Positions 42,448 through 51,319 of a DNA stretch of 64,000 nucleotides are shown here, one piece after another. The position numbers and the translations under genes were made by a program. Location: positions 54,413 through 118,412 of the forward strand of contig NZ_LMLE01000013.1 in assembly GCF_001422545.1 (NCBI RefSeq). The letters are read 5' to 3'. Source of the stretch: Pedobacter sp. Leaf41. Lineage in GTDB: Bacteria > Bacteroidota > Bacteroidia > Sphingobacteriales > Sphingobacteriaceae. Position 1 is the stretch's first letter. The number at the start of each line of letters is the position of its first letter. The notes beneath the pieces were generated by a model. It saw nothing but the letters and a program-made list of their open reading frames with translations, was not told the DNA's origin and searched no databases.

Positions 42448-42954
42448 ATGGCAAGATTTATCATTTTAATGGGGGTTTCTGGCAGTGGCAAAACGGTTAT
42501 TGGTAAATCCCTTGCCCCAAACCTTAACGCTGAATTTATTGACGGTGATAATTTGCATACTCAACGAAATGTAGATAAAATGGCTGCCGGCATTCCGCTT
42601 ACTGATGAAGATCGGTTGGATTGGTTAAATCTTATCGCAAAGGTTGGTCATGATCATGCTGAACATGGAACCACCTGCATTATTGCGTGCTCGGCATTGA
42701 AACGTAAATACCGTGATATTTTAAGAGCAACCAATCCGAAAATGGGTTTCATTTATTTAAAGGGAAGTTATGAGCTAATCTTTGATAGGATTTCAAAACG
42801 CTCTCACCAATACATGCCAAGTAGTTTATTGCAAAGCCAGTTCGATACTTTGGAAGAACCGCAAGCCGATGAAAAGGATGTGTTCGTAGTTTCAATTGAC
42901 CAGGAAGTTTCAGAAATTGTGGATGATATTGTTAAGGCTGGTTTGGTTGAATAA
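42448..42954 (+). CDS. gntK: Gluconokinase (GntK-type)
   Basis: The 168-residue protein has the P-loop MGVSGSGKT (about 8-16), then DGDNLHTQRNVDKMAAGIPLTDEDRLDWL and CSALKRKYRDILR, which are diagnostic of the GntK family. It phosphorylates gluconate to 6-phosphogluconate. The frame is open from 42394, but ATG 42448 avoids overlap with hemH and gives the family start. Its last 23 bases overlap the end of convergent waaA, so no terminator separates them. Confidence 0.93.
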   Translation: MARFIILMGVSGSGKTVIGKSLAPNLNAEFIDGDNLHTQRNVDKMAAGIPLTDEDRLDWLNLIAKVGHDHAEHGTTCIIACSALKRKYRDILRATNPKMGFIYLKGSYELIFDRISKRSHQYMPSSLLQSQFDTLEEPQADEKDVFVVSIDQEVSEIVDDIVKAGLVE

Positions 42955-44164
42955 TTGTTGAAATAATCTTATCCGTTGCACCTTTTTTGTCACCTACATA
43001 TTTTTTAGCAGCAATTCTAGCAATTTCGTTTGCTGCGAACGATTCAAATGCAGTTAGTAACTCATCCCCTGCAGAAATACTTTTTGCTACACTGAGTATA
43101 ATCAAATCTTTAGCTTCCTGAAATTTATCGTACTTCGGGCCAAAAATTACAGGTAAACCGAATGCTGCAGCTTCGAGCGTATTATGTATTCCAGCTCCAA
43201 AACCACCTCCAATATAAGCCAGTTTTCCGTATTGATATAAAGAGGAAAGCATACCAATGTTGTCTACGATGAGCGTTTGGTATTCTGCGTTTGGCGTTTG
43301 ATTATTAGAATTGAGAACTGAAAACCTTACACTGCCAATAGGAAACTGTTTCTCGATACTTTCGATATGGCTTTCATGAATTTCATGCGGTGCAATAATA
43401 AATTTCCAATCAGGATATTTCTCCGGCAAAGCCGATAGTAAATTTTCATCTTCCGGCCAGGTACTTCCACAAATTAATGTCGGCGAATTACCGATAAAAG
43501 CTTCTACTTTGGTAAGCTTCTTAGGAGATTTAGCGTTTTCGTAAACCCGATCAAAACGGGTATCGCCGCTAACCATCGCGTTAAACAATCCAATTGAGTT
43601 CAGAAGCCTTTTACTTTCCTCGTTCTGAACAAAGAAATAGGAAACTGCTTTTAAAATCTGGCGATAAAAACCTCCATACCATTTGAAAAAAACTTGGTTT
43701 GGTCTAAAAATTCCCGAGATGACATAGAGTGGAATATTGCGATTTTTTAATTCTTTGAAATAAAAATGCCAGAATTCATATTTGGTAAAGATAGCCATCT
43801 CCGGATTAATCAAGTCCAGGAATCGCCTGGCATTGTGAGCGGTATCGATCGGAAGGTAAAAAACATCTGCAAGTGCATAGTTTTTTCTAATCTCATATCC
43901 CGAAGGAGAAAAAAACGTTACTACAATCTTTTTTGCTGGAAAAAGGACTTTAAGTTTTTCTAATACTGGCCTTCCTTGTTCAAATTCTCCCAATGAAGCG
44001 AAGTGAAACCAAACATGTTTTTCTCCAGCATCCACCTGTTGCTTTATTTCATTAAAAAGGTTTTTACGGCCCCTTATAAATAATTTCGCTTTGCTATTAA
44101 ACAGCGAAAAAATCAAAATAATCACATGGTAAACTCTAATTCCTAATATGTAAAGCAAAAGCAT
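42932..44164 (-). CDS. waaA: 3-deoxy-D-manno-octulosonic acid (Kdo) transferase
   Basis: The 410-residue protein starts with a membrane anchor (LLLYILGIRVYHVIILIFSLF), then the GT-B start HVWFHFASLGEFEQGRPVLE. Downstream motifs include ALADVFYLPIDT, FTKYEFW, GSTWPEDE and GIHNTLEAAAFGLPVIFGP. WaaA (KdtA) moves Kdo from CMP-Kdo to lipid IV-A in lipopolysaccharide inner core synthesis. It is divergent from ugd and overlaps gntK tail to tail by 23 bases. Confidence 0.95.
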   Translation of the reverse strand: MLLLYILGIRVYHVIILIFSLFNSKAKLFIRGRKNLFNEIKQQVDAGEKHVWFHFASLGEFEQGRPVLEKLKVLFPAKKIVVTFFSPSGYEIRKNYALADVFYLPIDTAHNARRFLDLINPEMAIFTKYEFWHFYFKELKNRNIPLYVISGIFRPNQVFFKWYGGFYRQILKAVSYFFVQNEESKRLLNSIGLFNAMVSGDTRFDRVYENAKSPKKLTKVEAFIGNSPTLICGSTWPEDENLLSALPEKYPDWKFIIAPHEIHESHIESIEKQFPIGSVRFSVLNSNNQTPNAEYQTLIVDNIGMLSSLYQYGKLAYIGGGFGAGIHNTLEAAAFGLPVIFGPKYDKFQEAKDLIILSVAKSISAGDELLTAFESFAANEIARIAAKKYVGDKKGATDKIISTIIQPNQP

Positions 44165-44227
44165 TGTTGTAAATTCCTATCTTCGTGGCCAAGATAAAAC
44201 GAATATATTTAAAAAGCTTAAAAATAT

Positions 44228-45538
44228 ATGAAGATAGCCGTTATTGGTACCGGATATGTAGGGTTGGTTACCGGAACATGTTTAGCCGAGACAGGAAACG
44301 ATGTGATTTGTGTGGATATAAATGAGGATAAAGTTCTGAAAATGCAGAACGGCGAGGTTCCCATTTACGAACCTGGTTTAGATTTATTATTTCATAGAAA
44401 TATAGAACAAGGTCGACTAACCTTTACTACAATTTTGGGCGATGCGATAAAGGATGCTCAAATTATTTTCATGGCTTTGCCAACGCCTCCGGGTGGAGAT
44501 GGGGCTGCAGATTTATCTTATATTTTAGGTGCAGCAAAAGACATTTCAAAGCTAATCACGGAGTACAAAATCATTGTCAACAAATCTACTGTTCCGGTAG
44601 GGACGGCCGATAAAGTAAAGGCGGTTTTTACAGAGAATACCAGTATTGAAGTTGATGTGGTTTCGAACCCAGAATTTTTAAGAGAGGGTGTTGCCGTTGA
44701 TGACTTTATGAAGCCCGATCGTGTGGTACTTGGCACAACAAGTGAGAAAGCAAAAAAAATAATGGCCGAACTTTATGGTCCTTATGTTCGCCAGGGAAAC
44801 CCCATTCTTTTTATGGATGAGCGTTCTTCTGAATTGACAAAATATGCTGCAAATTCTTTTTTAGCCACTAAAATCACCTTCATGAACGAAATTGCAAATC
44901 TTTGCGAGTTAGTAGGTGCTGACGTTGATGCCGTAAGAAAAGGAATAGGTTCTGATGACCGGATTGGAAAACGCTTTTTATTTCCAGGTGTAGGTTATGG
45001 TGGCTCTTGTTTCCCAAAAGATGTTCAGGCGCTGGTTAAATCTTCGGATGATTACCAATATGATTTCCAGATTTTAAAATCGGTGATGGAGGTTAATGAA
45101 CGCCAAAAAACCATTTTAGTTGATAAGGTGTTAAAATATTATAAAAACGATATTAAAGGCAAGCATTTTGCACTTTGGGGTTTGGCTTTTAAGCCAGAAA
45201 CGGATGATATCCGCGAAGCGCCAGCTTTATATATTATTGATTCACTGCTTGGCAACGGAGCTACTGTAACCGTTTTCGATCCGGAAGCAATGGAAAATGT
45301 AAAAAATACCATAGGTGATAAAGTGAATTATGCTAAAAACCAATATCAAGCCTTAGAAAATGCAGATGCATTGCTTATTGCTACAGAATGGTCGGTTTTT
45401 AGAAACCCTGATTTCGATAAGATTGATGAAACCTTAAAAAGTAAAGTAGTTTTTGATGGTCGCAATTTGTACGATTTGCAAAAAATGATCGATCTTGGCT
45501 ACTATTATAACAGCATAGGAAGAAAGCTAGTAGACTAA
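44228..45538 (+). CDS. ugd: UDP-glucose 6-dehydrogenase
   Basis: The 436-residue protein has the N-terminal NAD site VIGTGYVGLVTGTCLAE, the STVPVGTADKV loop and the catalytic Cys261 in GGSCFPKD. It oxidises UDP-glucose to UDP-glucuronate. The next gene starts two bases after its stop. The gene order ugd-uxs-galE points to supply of UDP-glucuronate, UDP-xylose and UDP-galactose for an exopolysaccharide or LPS. Confidence 0.96.
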   Translation: MKIAVIGTGYVGLVTGTCLAETGNDVICVDINEDKVLKMQNGEVPIYEPGLDLLFHRNIEQGRLTFTTILGDAIKDAQIIFMALPTPPGGDGAADLSYILGAAKDISKLITEYKIIVNKSTVPVGTADKVKAVFTENTSIEVDVVSNPEFLREGVAVDDFMKPDRVVLGTTSEKAKKIMAELYGPYVRQGNPILFMDERSSELTKYAANSFLATKITFMNEIANLCELVGADVDAVRKGIGSDDRIGKRFLFPGVGYGGSCFPKDVQALVKSSDDYQYDFQILKSVMEVNERQKTILVDKVLKYYKNDIKGKHFALWGLAFKPETDDIREAPALYIIDSLLGNGATVTVFDPEAMENVKNTIGDKVNYAKNQYQALENADALLIATEWSVFRNPDFDKIDETLKSKVVFDGRNLYDLQKMIDLGYYYNSIGRKLVD

Positions 45539-45539
45539 C

Positions 45540-46529
45540 ATGGGCAAAAAGAGGATTTTAATTACAGGCGCAGCAGGTTTTTTAGGCTCGCATTTATGCG
45601 ATAGGTTTATAAAAGAAGGTTTTCATGTTATCGGGATGGATAATTTGATTACCGGCGATATGGCAAATATCGAACAGCTATTCAAGCTGGAAAATTTTGA
45701 ATTTTACAATCACGATGTTTCCAAATTTGTTCACATTCCTGGTAAGCTTGATTATATTTTACATTTTGCTTCGCCAGCCAGCCCGATAGATTACCTAAAA
45801 ATCCCCATTCAAACATTAAAGGTTGGTTCATTAGGAACGCACAATTTATTAGGCTTAGCCAGAAATAAAAGCGCCCGAATGCTGATTGCTTCTACATCTG
45901 AAGTTTATGGTGATCCAAGCGTAAACCCACAGCCCGAAGAATATTGGGGAAATGTAAACCCGGTGGGTCCTCGTGGGGTTTATGATGAAGCAAAGCGTTT
46001 TCAGGAAGCCATCACTATGGCTTACCATACTTTCCATGGCGTAGAAACGAGGATTGTAAGAATATTTAATACTTACGGACCAAGAATGCGACTGAATGAT
46101 GGTCGGGTTTTACCAGCTTTTATTGGTCAGGCATTACGGGGTGAAGATTTAACTGTCTTCGGTGATGGTAGCCAAACCCGTTCATTCTGTTATGTTGATG
46201 ATTTGATTGAAGGGATTTACCGCCTGTTGATGAGCGATTATGCCCAACCAGTGAATATCGGTAATCCAGATGAAATTACCATCAAACAGTTTTGCGAAGA
46301 AATTATCAAGCTCACAGGCACCTCGCAGAAAATAGTTTATAGGGAGCTTCCTCAAGATGATCCAAAGCAAAGAAGGCCCGATATTACAAAAGCAAGAGAA
46401 ATTTTAGGATGGGAGCCGAAAGTTGGGCGTGCAGAAGGACTAAAAATTACCTACGAATATTTTAAATCGTTACCTCCCGAGGCATTAGCGAAAATAGATC
46501 ATAAAGATTTTACCACATTTAACCGTTAA
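45540..46529 (+). CDS. UDP-glucuronic acid decarboxylase (UDP-xylose synthase), SDR family
   Basis: The 329-residue protein has the SDR glycine motif GAAGFLGSHL (10-19), the ASTSEVYGDP segment and the YDEAK catalytic pair Tyr148/Lys152. The wording SPASPIDYLKIPIQTLKVGSLGTHN and RIFNTYGPRMRLNDGR is typical of UXS. It turns UDP-glucuronate, the product of the preceding gene, into UDP-xylose. The coupling of the two genes supports the call. Confidence 0.92.
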   Translation: MGKKRILITGAAGFLGSHLCDRFIKEGFHVIGMDNLITGDMANIEQLFKLENFEFYNHDVSKFVHIPGKLDYILHFASPASPIDYLKIPIQTLKVGSLGTHNLLGLARNKSARMLIASTSEVYGDPSVNPQPEEYWGNVNPVGPRGVYDEAKRFQEAITMAYHTFHGVETRIVRIFNTYGPRMRLNDGRVLPAFIGQALRGEDLTVFGDGSQTRSFCYVDDLIEGIYRLLMSDYAQPVNIGNPDEITIKQFCEEIIKLTGTSQKIVYRELPQDDPKQRRPDITKAREILGWEPKVGRAEGLKITYEYFKSLPPEALAKIDHKDFTTFNR

Positions 46530-46531
46530 AA

Positions 46532-47554
46532 ATGACAAAGATATTAGTTACCGGCGGAACAGGATATATTGGTTCGCACACCGTAGTAGAGTTGCATAAT
46601 GCAGGTTATGAAGTGATTATCGTTGATAATCTTTCAAACTCGAGCATTAAAATTTTAACCCAATTGCATGCCATTACTGGTAAGTGGTTTGAGTTTGTAG
46701 AAATAGATCTTCAGGATGATAAAGCTGTTCAGGATTTCGCGGAGAATAATACCGATATCACAGGTATTATCCATTTCGCGGCTTCGAAAGCGGTTGGGGA
46801 ATCGGTAGAAAAACCTCTAAAATACTATAAAAATAATTTTTATGGGCTAATCAACCTCCTTGTATCATTCAATAAAAAGATCGATTTTGTATTTTCGTCA
46901 TCTTGTACGGTTTACGGTCAGCCAGATAGCCTACCGGTTACCGAAGCTGCTGAGATTAAGAAAGCGGAGTCGCCATATGGAAATACAAAGCAAATTGCCG
47001 AAGAAATTTTAGCCGAGACGGCTGCCGTTACTCCAGATTTAAATGTAATCGCTTTGCGTTATTTTAATCCGGTTGGCGCTCATGAAACTGCATTGATAGG
47101 AGAACTACCAAACGGTGTTCCGGCAAATTTGGTTCCCTTTATTACACAATCGGCTATTGGCAAACGTGGTCCAATTACGGTATATGGCGATGATTATGAA
47201 ACACCAGATGGTTCTGCTATTCGGGATTATATTCACGTAGTAGATTTAGCTAAAGCTCACGTTGCTGCTATTAAGCGCCTGGAAGAAGGTAAAGGAAGCT
47301 CAAATTATGAGGTTTTTAATATCGGAACAGGTAAAGGATCATCAGTTTTGGAAATCATTTCGGCCTTTGAGAATGTTACCGGCGAAAAACTCGATTATAA
47401 AATCGGACCAAGAAGAGCTGGCGATGTCGTTCAGGTTTATGGAGATGTTGAAAAGTCAAAAAATGACTTGGGCTGGAAAGCAAATCTTGATATCAATGAA
47501 ATGATGCGTTCTGCTTGGGAGTGGGAAAAATACCTAAAGGCTAACCCATTTTAA
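46532..47554 (+). CDS. galE: UDP-glucose 4-epimerase
   Basis: The 340-residue protein has the glycine motif GGTGYIGSH (8-16), the SSSCTVYG segment (122-129) and the catalytic Tyr149/Lys153 in SPYGNTK, and ends in the LGWKANLDINEMM block usual in GalE. It interconverts UDP-glucose and UDP-galactose using bound NAD. It lies two bases after the UXS gene and abuts the next gene without spacing, making it part of one operon. Confidence 0.95.
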   Translation: MTKILVTGGTGYIGSHTVVELHNAGYEVIIVDNLSNSSIKILTQLHAITGKWFEFVEIDLQDDKAVQDFAENNTDITGIIHFAASKAVGESVEKPLKYYKNNFYGLINLLVSFNKKIDFVFSSSCTVYGQPDSLPVTEAAEIKKAESPYGNTKQIAEEILAETAAVTPDLNVIALRYFNPVGAHETALIGELPNGVPANLVPFITQSAIGKRGPITVYGDDYETPDGSAIRDYIHVVDLAKAHVAAIKRLEEGKGSSNYEVFNIGTGKGSSVLEIISAFENVTGEKLDYKIGPRRAGDVVQVYGDVEKSKNDLGWKANLDINEMMRSAWEWEKYLKANPF

Positions 47555-48112
47555 ATGAAATTATCAGAGCATAAAGATCTAAAAACGGCCATTACAGATT
47601 TGCCTATCAAAGAAAAAGATAAGCTCTTGTTACGTTTAATAGCCAAAGATAAAGTGCTCACAGAACATCTTCACTACAAACTTTTAGAATCTGAAAGTGA
47701 TCTGGAAGACCGCAAAGAAAAAATTAAGACCGATGTGAGCGAACAGGTTCCTGAACTTAAAAAACTTAATGCAAAAGAAGCTTTGGTTAAAGTAAGGAAA
47801 ATGATCACATCGGTTAACCATTTTTACAAGGTTACAAAAGATCCGATCGGAGAAGTAGAACTCAAGCTTTTCATTCTAAATATCATTCCCTTCGATTACC
47901 GAAAATCTATTTTTGGCTATCGCGATTACATGATTTTGTTTTCATCGTTTTACATTAAAACAGCTGCAATAACCATTAATAAGTATAAGAAACTGCATGA
48001 AGATTTGCAGTTTGATTTAAGCGAAAGCTTAAATAATTTGCTCGATAAAATCTATTCTTCTAAATTAGCAGCGGCAGCTGAGGCATCAAATTTGCCAAAA
48101 GAATTAAGTTAA
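47555..48112 (+). CDS. Conserved hypothetical protein of the nucleotide-sugar operon
   Basis: The 185-residue protein is highly charged and predicted all-helical, with no signal or membrane helix. It begins MKLSEHKDLKTAITDLPIKEKDKLLLRLIAKDKVL and includes EHLHYKLLESESDLEDRKEKI, a region likely to form a coiled coil. I recognise no family. Its ATG directly follows the galE stop, and the PHP phosphatase gene starts 17 bases after its own stop. Co-expression suggests a role linked to polysaccharide assembly, but this is inference. Confidence 0.75.
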   Translation: MKLSEHKDLKTAITDLPIKEKDKLLLRLIAKDKVLTEHLHYKLLESESDLEDRKEKIKTDVSEQVPELKKLNAKEALVKVRKMITSVNHFYKVTKDPIGEVELKLFILNIIPFDYRKSIFGYRDYMILFSSFYIKTAAITINKYKKLHEDLQFDLSESLNNLLDKIYSSKLAAAAEASNLPKELS

Positions 48113-48129
48113 AGTCATGATCTATCGCC

Positions 48130-48867
48130 ATGTTCGGATTGTTTAAGAAGAGAAAAATAGTTCCCGAATTTAACTTTTCAAATATTGGAACTGATATGCA
48201 CTCTCATATTATTCCTGGGATAGATGATGGTGCCCAAACGATAAACGACTCTATTCTCTTGGCTAAAAAGTTTAAATCATTAGGATTTAAAAAACTAATT
48301 GCCACCCCGCATATCATGGCCGATTATTTTCGCAATACGCCTGATACCATCAATCGCAGTCTAGATATTTTGAGGAAAGGCTTACAAGAAATTCAGCTCG
48401 ATTTAGAAATTGATGCCGCCGCCGAATATTATCTGGATGAAACTTTAGAAAAGAAAGTTAAACAAAAAGAAGTGCTCACATTTGGTAGCAACTATTTACT
48501 CTTTGAGCTTTCCTATATCAATGCGCCTCAAAATTTATTCGATATTATAAAAATGATGCAAGATGCAGGTTATAAGCCAGTACTTGCTCATCCCGAACGC
48601 TATCCATATTACTATGGCAGTTTAGAATATTACAGCCAGATCAAAGAAACAGGTTGTTTATTGCAAATGAATTCAATTGCTTTAACAGGATATTATGGTT
48701 CTGGAGCTAAAAAAATTGCTGAAGAAATGGCAGAAAACCATTTGGTAGATTTTATTGGAAGTGATATGCACCACTTAAAACATGCAGCTGCGCTGGAAGA
48801 GAGTTTGACTACCCCAATAATGCAGTGCCTATTAAGCCAGCATCAGCTAAATAATGTGTTGATTTAA
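48130..48867 (+). CDS. CpsB/YwqE-type PHP-family tyrosine-protein phosphatase
   Basis: The 245-residue protein has the PHP metal motifs MHSHIIPGIDDGA (DxHxH-like start), ATPHIM, LAHPERYPYY and GSDMHHLK. These match CpsB/CapC manganese-dependent phosphatases that dephosphorylate the bacterial tyrosine kinase controlling capsule or exopolysaccharide export. It ends the operon that starts with ugd, supporting an exopolysaccharide role. The kinase and export genes are not in the window. Confidence 0.9.
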   Translation: MFGLFKKRKIVPEFNFSNIGTDMHSHIIPGIDDGAQTINDSILLAKKFKSLGFKKLIATPHIMADYFRNTPDTINRSLDILRKGLQEIQLDLEIDAAAEYYLDETLEKKVKQKEVLTFGSNYLLFELSYINAPQNLFDIIKMMQDAGYKPVLAHPERYPYYYGSLEYYSQIKETGCLLQMNSIALTGYYGSGAKKIAEEMAENHLVDFIGSDMHHLKHAAALEESLTTPIMQCLLSQHQLNNVLI

Positions 48868-48891
48868 TCAGCTAGCTTCCGAAACTGGGGT

Positions 48892-50121
48892 TTATTCATA
48901 ACGCAAAGCTTCAACAGGATCTAATTTCGAAGCTTTTTTTGCTGGATAATATCCGGAAACGATTCCTACCAATACACAAAGGGCAAAGCCTCCAATAATG
49001 AAAAACCATGGAATAATGAAGGCACCGCCCATGGCGAGAGATATCACATTTCCTAAAACAATGCCTAAAAATATACCTAATACCCCACCCATCAGGCAAA
49101 TAACCACAGCCTCAATTAGAAACTGTCTGCGAATAACCTGAGGATTAGCACCAATCGCCTTTCTGATTCCAATTTCACGTGTACGCTCGGTAACACTTAC
49201 CAGCATAATATTCATCAAACCAATAGAAGCGCCCAGTAACGTGATAATACCGATCGCTACACCGCCAACGGCGACAAAAGCCAGGTTTTCGAATAAGGTC
49301 TGCGCAATGGCATCGCTCTTGGTAATTTCAAAATTATTGCCCTCGCCAATTTTTACTTTACGGATATTTCTAAACAGTGCGGTCGATTCGCCAATTACAT
49401 TTTCCTGATCATTATTGTCAGATACCATAACGGTGATGGTGTAAGATGGATTAGCATTAGCGTTAATCTGTTTGGCTTTTAGCAAAGGTACATATACTGC
49501 CCTATCTCCGCTAAAACCCATACTAGAACCTTTTTTCGCTAACACGCCGATAATTTTAAAACGATTGTTTCCTACGTTGATCAACTTATCCATCGGATCA
49601 GAATCCTTAAAAAGTCGTTCTACAACTTCTCCTCCAACAATACACACATTGCTTCCCATGGCAACTTCAGAAAGTCCGAAATTTCTGCCTTCTGATAAAC
49701 TCAAGCCTTGCGAAGCTAAGCCATTCTCATCTATACCCTGAACGTTAATGTTCGGATTTGTTTTTAATGTACCATACTTTACCGTTGAGCCACCGCTGGC
49801 AAAAACACTAACGGCAACCGTAGCCGGGGCATTTAAGCCATTCTTAAATTTAACAGCATCCTCATAACGGATAGATTTAAAAGGTTTTGGTCTTTTTCCG
49901 TTTCCGATTCTAATTCCCGTTCCGCGGTTTCTAATTGTAAATGAGTTGGCACCCATGCTACTAAAAGCATCAGTCATACTTTTCTTTACAGCATCAAGTG
50001 TGGTTAAAATACCTACCAGAGCCATTAAACCTATGGCAATTATTAGGGCAGTAAGCATGGTGCGTAAGCGATTACCCTTGATAGATTCTAATGCCAGTCT
50101 GATGTTTTCTCTGTAGTTCAT
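48892..50121 (-). CDS. MacB/FtsX-type ABC transporter permease
   Basis: The 409-residue protein has one N-terminal helix (LRTMLTALIIAIGLMALVGI), a large periplasmic MacB_PCD domain (about 45-265) and three C-terminal helices with the FtsX stretch TERTREIGIRKAIGA and the end YYPAKKASKLDPVEALRYE. Such permeases form efflux or lipoprotein-handling pumps with an ATPase (MacB- or LolD-like), which is not adjacent here. It runs convergently to the phosphatase gene. Confidence 0.92.
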   Translation of the reverse strand: MNYRENIRLALESIKGNRLRTMLTALIIAIGLMALVGILTTLDAVKKSMTDAFSSMGANSFTIRNRGTGIRIGNGKRPKPFKSIRYEDAVKFKNGLNAPATVAVSVFASGGSTVKYGTLKTNPNINVQGIDENGLASQGLSLSEGRNFGLSEVAMGSNVCIVGGEVVERLFKDSDPMDKLINVGNNRFKIIGVLAKKGSSMGFSGDRAVYVPLLKAKQINANANPSYTITVMVSDNNDQENVIGESTALFRNIRKVKIGEGNNFEITKSDAIAQTLFENLAFVAVGGVAIGIITLLGASIGLMNIMLVSVTERTREIGIRKAIGANPQVIRRQFLIEAVVICLMGGVLGIFLGIVLGNVISLAMGGAFIIPWFFIIGGFALCVLVGIVSGYYPAKKASKLDPVEALRYE

Positions 50122-50163
50122 TTAGTATTGCGCTAAGCGTTTGGCGGACAAAGCCTGTAAAAA

Positions 50164-50195
50164 TAAAAAAAGTCCCGATGTTTAGACAAAGGGAC
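50164..50195 (-). terminator. Rho-independent terminator for the minus-strand Fe-S carrier gene
   Basis: Read on the minus strand, GTCCC and GGGAC pair over a 14-base loop and are followed by a seven-T run (A-run at 50164-50170 on the plus strand). Confidence 0.75.
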
Positions 50196-50223
50196 CGCAC
50201 TATATGTTACAATAATATTTTAT

Positions 50224-50577
50224 TTATGCCGAGAAACTCGTTCCGCAACCGCAAGTGCTTGTAGCATTCGGGTTAACAAATGTAAAACCGCGAGAGTTTA
50301 AACCGTCTTGCCAGTCAATCATCATACCCATAAGGTACATTTGATGTGCTTTGTTCATAAAAACCTTAATGCCATCAATAAAAAATTCCTGATCGCCTTC
50401 TTTTTTCTGATCGAAACCTAAAACGTAGTTCATTCCAGCGCAACCGCCACCTTCAACGCCTACACGTAAACCATAATCCTCACTAATCTCCTGCTGATCT
50501 TTTAATTTATATAACTCTTTTGCTGCACCTTCCGAAAAAGTAACTGGTGCAAATGATGTATCAACTGTTGTGCTCAT
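50224..50577 (-). CDS. A-type iron-sulfur carrier (HesB/IscA/SufA family)
   Basis: The 117-residue protein has the three conserved cysteines of A-type carriers: GGGCAGMNY in the middle and the C-terminal pair in STCGCGTSF. It accepts or delivers Fe-S clusters during assembly on target proteins. Length is normal. It has a clear TATATTTG promoter element on the minus strand and its own terminator, so it is monocistronic. Confidence 0.94.
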   Translation of the reverse strand: MSTTVDTSFAPVTFSEGAAKELYKLKDQQEISEDYGLRVGVEGGGCAGMNYVLGFDQKKEGDQEFFIDGIKVFMNKAHQMYLMGMMIDWQDGLNSRGFTFVNPNATSTCGCGTSFSA

Positions 50578-50599
50578 GTTATTTAAATTTTATCTGTTA

Positions 50600-50607
50600 C
50601 AAATATA
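50600..50607 (-). promoter_or_regulatory. Bacteroidota -7 promoter element TATATTTG (minus strand)
   Basis: The complement reads TATATTTG, a TAnnTTTG match, 22 bases before the ATG of the Fe-S carrier gene. Confidence 0.6.
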
Positions 50608-50668
50608 AATAATAATGCACATTTTTGCTTTTAGCGGTGGGTTAATATTACCGTATTTAAACAATAGT

Positions 50669-51199
50669 ATGAATATTCAACAGATTTTAACAGATATAGT
50701 TATTCTATTTGCAGGTATCTTTTTAGCCTTGATGGCAGTTTATTATATTTTAAAGAACGATATACAACGTTTTTTCAACTTAAAAAATATTGAACTTAAT
50801 AAGGAAAGTAGAGCGCATTTGTTACCGCTGCGCTTACAGGCGCACGAACGATTGATTATTTTTACTGATCGCATCAATCCTGCTAATTTGTTAGTACGCC
50901 TCCACCAGCAGGGGATAGGAATTGGAACATTACAAGCCGGAATTTTAAATGAAGTGCGGTCGGAGTATCAACACAACATTACGCAACAGCTCTATGTAGA
51001 TAGCGTAACCTGGAATGTGGTACGGAAACTTAAGGATGATACCATTGCCATGATTAACAATGCTGTGCAAGGATTACCCGCTGATGCAAATGGCATTGAA
51101 CTAAGTAAAGCAATTTTACAGCACATGGCCAGTATCGATGAAAATCCTTATGATTTGACTATAGAGTTGATCAAAAAAGATATTCAGAAGCTATTCTAA
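50669..51199 (+). CDS. Membrane-anchored conserved hypothetical protein
   Basis: The 176-residue protein starts with one membrane helix (ILTDIVILFAGIFLALMAVYYILK). A soluble helical domain follows, with SRAHLLPLRLQAHERLIIFTDRINPANLLVRL, EVRSEYQHNITQQLYVDSVTWNVVRKLKDD and a C-terminal acidic helix. This pattern recurs in Bacteroidota proteins of unknown function. The ATG at 50669 starts the anchor; an upstream frame to 50615 has no better start. It lies about 120 bases before the mutase gene. Confidence 0.78.
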   Translation: MNIQQILTDIVILFAGIFLALMAVYYILKNDIQRFFNLKNIELNKESRAHLLPLRLQAHERLIIFTDRINPANLLVRLHQQGIGIGTLQAGILNEVRSEYQHNITQQLYVDSVTWNVVRKLKDDTIAMINNAVQGLPADANGIELSKAILQHMASIDENPYDLTIELIKKDIQKLF

Positions 51200-51319
51200 A
51201 TTGATAATGAGCTATTCGCTTTTAAGTTGATCAATTTAAAAAGAAGTATTAATTGATTTAGTGATATTACAAGTGGCGATCAGTTAACCAATCAACAAGG
51301 CCTATTGAACTAACCAAAT

